Shown here: positions 7,235-9,978 of the stretch, piece by piece | Numbering within the stretch: the stretch's first letter is position 1 | Layout of the letters: every line of letters begins with the position of its first letter | Assembly (NCBI GenBank): GCA_016870695.1 | Contig: VGAV01000059.1 | Location: 1-9,978, forward strand | Reading direction: 5' to 3' | DNA from: Actinomycetota bacterium | GTDB taxonomy: Bacteria; Actinomycetota; Actinomycetes; Actinomycetales; Microbacteriaceae | DNA: 9,978 nucleotides | Notes under the pieces: model-generated | What the model was told of the DNA's origin: nothing | The model's database searches: none | The model's input: only the letters and a program-made list of their open reading frames with translations | Translations under genes and position numbers: made by a program

Positions 7235-7266
7235 GTTGTGATCACAGCACCGTGCTGTCAGACAAC
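7235..7266. promoter_or_regulatory. Inverted repeat in the divergent YccA/GDPD intergenic region
   Basis: ACAGCAC and GTGCTGT (7244-7250 and 7252-7258) form a perfect 7-base inverted repeat around one central C. It is flanked by a second inverted pair, GTTGT (7235-7239) and ACAAC (7262-7266). GTGATCAC (7238-7245) is a further 8-base palindrome at its edge. It lies 18-50 bases upstream of the YccA-family start and could be an operator. I cannot place a convincing YccA -10/-35 pair here. Confidence 0.45.
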
Positions 7267-7345
7267 ACTAGCCGAGGGGTCTCGGAGAATGCCGGTGCAG
7301 ACTGGGATTCCGCTATGAGCGTGCGGGCCGTTCACCCTCCGTGGA

Positions 7346-7351
7346 TAGCCT
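7346..7351 (+). promoter_or_regulatory. Putative -10 box of a leaderless promoter for the GDPD gene
   Basis: TAGCCT matches TANNNT and is followed by 6 bases and then the GTG at 7358, where transcription would be expected to begin. No ribosome site is visible. The -35 region is poor, so support comes from the -10 sequence, its spacing, and the same arrangement before two other genes in the window. Confidence 0.45.
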
Positions 7352-7357
7352 GTGCCG

Positions 7358-8344
7358 GTGGCATCCACGCGCCCCCTGATCATCGGCCACCGCGGCGCCC
7401 CCGGGTACCTGCCCGAGCACACGCGATCGTCGTATCTCCGCGCGATCTCGGTCGGAGTGGATGCCGTCGAGCCCGACGTCGTGCCCACGCAGGACGGCGT
7501 GCTGGTCGTCCGCCACGAGAGCGAGATCGGGGCGACGACCGACGTCGCCGACCGTCCCGAGTTCGCCGCCCGTCGGACGACGCGGCTCATCGACGGCGAG
7601 AGCGTCACCGGATTCTTCACCCTCGACTTCACCTGGGACGAGCTGTCGACCCTCCGCTGCCGGGAGCGGATCCCCGCGCTGCGGCCGTCGAGCGCCGGTC
7701 ACGACGACCGCGAGCCGATGCTGCGCCTGCGCGACGTGCTCGCCCTCGCGCGCTCCGGCGGCGTGGGCGTCGTCCTGGAGATCAAGCACGCGGCGTCGTT
7801 CGCCCGGCTGGGGTTCGACATGGCCGCGCTCGTGCGCGACGAGCTGCGGGACGCCGGGTGGGCGGACGACCCGGTCCTCGTCATCGAGTCGTTCGAGCCG
7901 CTCGTCCTGGCGCGGCTGCGGGCCGGCGGCATCCGGGTCCCCGTCGTCCAGCTGCTCGAGGCGACGGGGGCGCCCTGGGACCTGCGCGAGCGGGACGGGG
8001 CGGACGCCGCCACGTGGGCGTCGATGCTCGCGCCCGAGGGTCTGCGGCGGCTGCGCGAGGAGGTCGACGGGATCAGCCCGGACAAGCGGCTGATCCTTGA
8101 TCCGGACCGGCTCGGCCGCGTGCGGGGCCCGGCGGCATTCGTCGCCGCCGCGCAGGAGAGCGGCCTGCGGGTGTTCACGTGGACCTGCCGTCCCGAGAAC
8201 GCGTTCCTGACGCGGTCGTTCCGGCGGCCCGGCGGTCCCGCGGCGTTCGGCGACTGGCAGGGGGAGTGGGCCGTGCTGCGCGCGGCGGGGCTGGACGGGG
8301 TCTTCGTCGACCATCCCGACCTGGGCCTGGAGTTCTTCGGCTGA
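7358..8344 (+). CDS. Glycerophosphodiester phosphodiesterase
   Basis: The product is 328 residues from the GTG at 7358. It hydrolyses glycerophosphodiesters to glycerol-3-phosphate and an alcohol. The TIM-barrel signature is clear: IGHRGAPGYLPEHT (catalytic H11, R12), the metal-binding pair in VEPDV (E38, D40), H53 in VVRHE and E141/K143 in LEIKH. The C-terminal strand reads VFTWTCRPEN and the protein ends DGVFVDHPDLGLEFFG. There is no signal peptide, so it should act in the cytoplasm, unlike periplasmic or lipoprotein GlpQ forms. It is longer than the compact UgpQ type and has an insertion around residues 85-118. A GTG at 7352 would add two residues; 7358 is favoured by the TAGCCT box 6 bases upstream. 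It stands alone, divergent from the YccA-family gene. Confidence 0.94.
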   Translation: MASTRPLIIGHRGAPGYLPEHTRSSYLRAISVGVDAVEPDVVPTQDGVLVVRHESEIGATTDVADRPEFAARRTTRLIDGESVTGFFTLDFTWDELSTLRCRERIPALRPSSAGHDDREPMLRLRDVLALARSGGVGVVLEIKHAASFARLGFDMAALVRDELRDAGWADDPVLVIESFEPLVLARLRAGGIRVPVVQLLEATGAPWDLRERDGADAATWASMLAPEGLRRLREEVDGISPDKRLILDPDRLGRVRGPAAFVAAAQESGLRVFTWTCRPENAFLTRSFRRPGGPAAFGDWQGEWAVLRAAGLDGVFVDHPDLGLEFFG

Positions 8345-8363
8345 GGCGCCGTGCCGGGCGCCT
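8344..8363 (+). terminator. Hairpin at the end of the GDPD gene
   Basis: AGGCGCC (8344-8350) pairs perfectly with GGCGCCT (8357-8363) around a 6-base loop. The first base is the last base of the TGA stop. There is no T-tract. A short but GC-rich stem directly on the stop codon makes termination plausible. Confidence 0.5.
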
Positions 8364-8385
8364 GTGCTCTGGGGCGGCTGCAGTG

Positions 8386-8446
8386 TCGCCGAACTCCTGT
8401 GTTCTGTGGCGGGTGGTGTGTAGGGGTCTCGCCGAACTCCTGTGTT
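8386..8446 (+). repeat. Forward half of the 43-bp-period array (2 copies)
   Basis: TCGCCGAACTCCTGTGTT occurs twice without a mismatch, at 8386-8403 and 8429-8446, exactly 43 bases apart. The 25 bases between the copies and the bases after the second copy do not match each other. The core GCCGAACTCC is the reverse complement of the core found in the other half of the array. Confidence 0.85.
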
Positions 8447-8495
8447 TTCGGGCTGCACGCCCTCTCACGCCTCCGGGAGGACGGAATCCGGGCGG

Positions 8496-8624
8496 TGTTC
8501 CGGAGTTCGGCGGGGGAGCGGCCCCGAGCGGCGGGCGATGTTCCGGAGTTCGGCGGGGGAGCGGCCGCGAGCGGCGGGCGATGTTCAGGAGTTCGGGGCG
8601 AGCGGCGCGGGGAGTTCCGGAGCG
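8496..8624 (-). repeat. Reverse half of the 43-bp-period array (3 copies)
   Basis: Three units begin with TGTTCCGGAGTTCGG or TGTTCAGGAGTTCGG at 8496, 8539 and 8582, each 43 bases apart. The first two 43-base units differ at only one position by eye. The third matches for about 15 bases and then diverges, with a further degenerate GGAGTTCCGGAG near its end. The shared core GGAGTTCGGCG is the reverse complement of the core in the forward half, and the period is the same. Confidence 0.88.
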
Positions 8625-8690
8625 CGGCACGGCGGGCGGCCGAGCCGCAACCCCGACCGGGCGGAGCGGGCCGGACGGGAGGATGGCCGG

Positions 8691-9620
8691 ATGACGAGCG
8701 ACGTGACGATCGTGGGTGCGGGCATCTCGGGACTGGCGTGCGCGCGGGCGCTGCACGACGCCGGGAGGACCGTGCGGGTGCTCGACCGCGGTCGTCGGGC
8801 CGGCGGGCGCCTGTCCAGCCGCACCCTCGACGGCCGGCCCGTCGACCTCGGCGCCTCCTACTTCGTCGTCGGCGACGACGAGCGGTTCGGGGCCGTCGTG
8901 TCCGACTGGGAGCGACGCGGTCTCGCCCGCCCCTGGACCGACACCTTCCAGGTGATCGAGGACGGTGGCCGGCCGAGCCCCAAGACCGGCCCGCTGCGGT
9001 GGGCCGCTCCACAGGGGCTACGGTCCCTGGCGCTCGACCTCGCCGACGGCCTCGACGTCACGTCGGAGCGCACGGTGGCATCCGTCGCCCCCTATCGCGT
9101 CGACGACGCGCCCGCGGGGGAGGTCGTCCTGGCGCTGCCCGCCCCGCAGGCCGCACGCCTGCACGACCCGGTGCCCGGTGCCGTGCAGGACTGGGAGCCG
9201 GTGATCGCCGTCGTGCTGCGCTGGGAGGAGCGGCGCTGGCCGGCCGACCTGCACGGGGCCTTCGTGAACGGCGATCCGGATGTCGCGTTCCTCGCGGACG
9301 ACGGCGACCGCCGCGGAGACGGCGCACCCGTGGTGGTCGCCCACACGACCGGCGACCGGGCCCGGCGACACCTCGAGGATCCGGATGCCGCCATCGCCCC
9401 GGTCCTCGCCGCGACCCGGCGCCTGCTCGGCATCGACGCCGACCCGGTGGCGACGTACGCGCACCGCTGGACGTTCGCTCGTCCGACCGAGACCACCGGC
9501 GAACCGTTCTTCCGGTCCCCCGGACTGTCCGCGTGCGGCGATGCCTGGGGGGAGAGCTCCTCCGTGCGCACGGCGTGGGCGTCGGGGGACGCCCTCGGGC
9601 GGGCGCTCGCCGCGGGCTGA
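8691..9620 (+). CDS. Renalase-like NAD(P)/FAD-dependent oxidoreductase
   Basis: The 309-residue protein opens with a Rossmann FAD-binding motif IVGAGISGLACARAL (7-21). The ribose-binding acid is D32 in VRVLDRG, followed by GGRLSSR (38-44). DLGASYF (52-58) matches the FDHGAQYF-type stretch of renalase-family flavoproteins. Near the C-terminus ACGDAWGESSSVRTAWASG (around G283-D284) is the second FAD contact and membership signature. Bacterial renalases oxidise isomeric dihydro-NAD(P) species; whether this one does is inference from family resemblance. It is slightly short for the family and has no signal peptide, so it is cytoplasmic. The ATG at 8691 is chosen because GGGAGG (8677-8682) lies 8 bases upstream and the Rossmann motif begins at once. 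A longer open frame back to 8442 would run through the repeat array and is rejected. It stands as a single gene. Confidence 0.9.
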   Translation: MTSDVTIVGAGISGLACARALHDAGRTVRVLDRGRRAGGRLSSRTLDGRPVDLGASYFVVGDDERFGAVVSDWERRGLARPWTDTFQVIEDGGRPSPKTGPLRWAAPQGLRSLALDLADGLDVTSERTVASVAPYRVDDAPAGEVVLALPAPQAARLHDPVPGAVQDWEPVIAVVLRWEERRWPADLHGAFVNGDPDVAFLADDGDRRGDGAPVVVAHTTGDRARRHLEDPDAAIAPVLAATRRLLGIDADPVATYAHRWTFARPTETTGEPFFRSPGLSACGDAWGESSSVRTAWASGDALGRALAAG

Positions 9621-9650
9621 GGCGGTTCGCCCGCGGCATCCGGGGGTCCG

Positions 9651-9713
9651 GTAAACGCTCTGCGGTGGGGGAAACGCCGTGTCGGGGCGTTTCCACCGCG
9701 CCGGAGCGTTTAC
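9651..9713. repeat. 63-bp imperfect palindrome with four AAACGC-type motifs
   Basis: GTAAACGCTC (9651-9660) pairs with GAGCGTTTAC (9704-9713). GCGGT (9662-9666) pairs with ACCGC (9695-9699), and GGAAACGCC (9670-9678) pairs with GGCGTTTCC (9686-9694). The total is 24 pairs with a 7-base loop, a GGG bulge on the left, and 1 versus 4 unpaired bases between the two outer segments. The AAACGC motif occurs twice in each orientation. It lies 30 bases after the FAD oxidoreductase stop in a convergent intergenic region, so it could act as a terminator for both sides or be a REP-like repeat. Confidence 0.85.
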
Positions 9714-9794
9714 TGGTGAACCGGGCCGGGGGGTCGGCCGGTGCCGCTTCTAGTAGACGCCGGGCGGCGAGCGGCAGGCGGCGGTTGGATGCCG
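9714..9794. other. Short intergenic tail before the DUF72 gene end
   Basis: This 81-base stretch is GC-rich and non-coding. TGCCGCT (9742-9748) can pair with AGCGGCA (9770-9776) over a 21-base loop that itself contains a CGCC/GGCG pair. It could help terminate the minus-strand DUF72 transcript. I see no promoter or gene here. Confidence 0.35.
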
Positions 9795-9978
9795 TCAGCG
9801 CAGACGCTCCGCCAGGTGCACGGCGTCCCACGGCGCCCGACCGCGGGCGTCGTTGTCGAAGTAGACGTAGACGTCGCGCGGCATCCCGTCCTCCGATCCG
9901 TCGCCGCTCCGCCAGCCGCGGATGCGGGCGGCCCACGCGTCCAGCTCGTCGTCGCCGTATCCACTGGCGTACAACTCC
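9795..9978 (-). CDS. DUF72 family protein, C-terminal end (partial)
   Basis: The minus strand is open from the window edge to a TGA at 9797-9795, giving the last 60 residues. The sequence begins ELYASGYGDDELDAWAARI, and the C-terminal part DVYVYFDNDARGRAPWDAVHLAERLR matches the conserved end of DUF72 (YecE-like) proteins, where VYVYFNND is followed by a helix that places residues in the barrel. The enzymatic role of this TIM-barrel family is not established. The start and most of the protein lie beyond the window. Third positions are G/C-rich, supporting the frame. It is convergent with the FAD oxidoreductase, separated by 174 bases holding the large palindrome. Confidence 0.87.
   Translation of the reverse strand, partial: ELYASGYGDDELDAWAARIRGWRSGDGSEDGMPRDVYVYFDNDARGRAPWDAVHLAERLR

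Larger units (their letters stand above)
8345..8690. other. Gene-free region between GDPD and the FAD oxidoreductase
   Basis: These 346 bases hold no gene I can support. They contain the terminator-like hairpin at the GDPD end, the two-part 43-base-period array described separately (8386-8446 and 8496-8624), and about 65 bases of G-rich sequence leading to a GGGAGG ribosome site at 8677-8682. Open frames cross the region, but the repeat period of 43 is not a multiple of three, so the repeats do not encode repeated peptides. No clear promoter for the downstream gene is visible. Confidence 0.7.

Noticed and set aside
5678..7318. Plus-strand frame of 546 codons opposite the LigD-polymerase and YccA-family genes
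   Set aside because: It spans two genes and their intergenic terminator and promoter, with repetitive Asp/His/Glu/Arg composition typical of an antisense shadow.
8386..8624. CRISPR array
   Set aside because: There are only two plus three copies in opposite orientations, two units are nearly identical over their whole length with no unique spacer, and no cas gene is nearby.
8442..8690. N-terminal extension of the FAD oxidoreductase
   Set aside because: It would run through the 43-base repeats, whose period breaks the frame. The Rossmann motif begins right after the ATG at 8691, which has its own ribosome site.

Overview
The window is very GC-rich DNA with strong G/C at third codon positions and GTG starts. 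It shows a DUF3817-guaA pair and the 7-mer GGCATCC at high density. Together these point to a high-GC actinobacterium, most likely Microbacteriaceae and perhaps Microbacterium. The genus is inferred from style and was not tested by any search.

Layout. (1) 1-2349, plus strand: the tail of a membrane protein (possibly SURF1-like), then a DUF3817 membrane protein and guaA (GMP synthase) coupled by a GTGA overlap. Two strong hairpins follow guaA. (2) 2585-4089, plus strand: a 43-codon small ORF coupled by another GTGA overlap to a family-4 glycosyltransferase resembling poly(glycerol-phosphate) glucosyltransferases. (3) 4134-6172, minus strand: a two-gene unit of a stand-alone LigD-type polymerase/primase domain protein followed by a formate/nitrite-transporter-family channel, again with a probable GTGA overlap. 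It is driven by a good promoter that appears to give a leaderless message. (4) 6347-7216, minus strand: a Bax-inhibitor-1/YccA-family membrane protein with a clear downstream terminator and an inverted repeat upstream. (5) 7358-8344, plus strand: a cytoplasmic glycerophosphodiester phosphodiesterase, probably also leaderless. (6) 8345-8690: the only gene-free stretch over 300 bases, with a 43-base-period repeat array that reverses orientation halfway. (7) 8691-9620, plus strand: a renalase-like FAD oxidoreductase. (8) 9621-9794: a convergent intergenic region with a 63-base imperfect palindrome. (9) 9795-9978, minus strand: the C-terminal end of a DUF72 protein.

The genes are mostly housekeeping or ordinary accessory functions: purine synthesis, cell-wall glycosylation, end-joining repair, ion/acid transport and phosphodiester turnover. 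I see no defence island, mobile element, tRNA, rRNA or CRISPR array. The most unusual material is non-coding: the bidirectional 43-base array, the 63-base palindrome, and the dispersed GGCATCC motif that occurs in every reading frame and between genes. Repeated junction styles are also visible: -10 boxes 6-7 bases before start codons, and GTGA stop/start overlaps.
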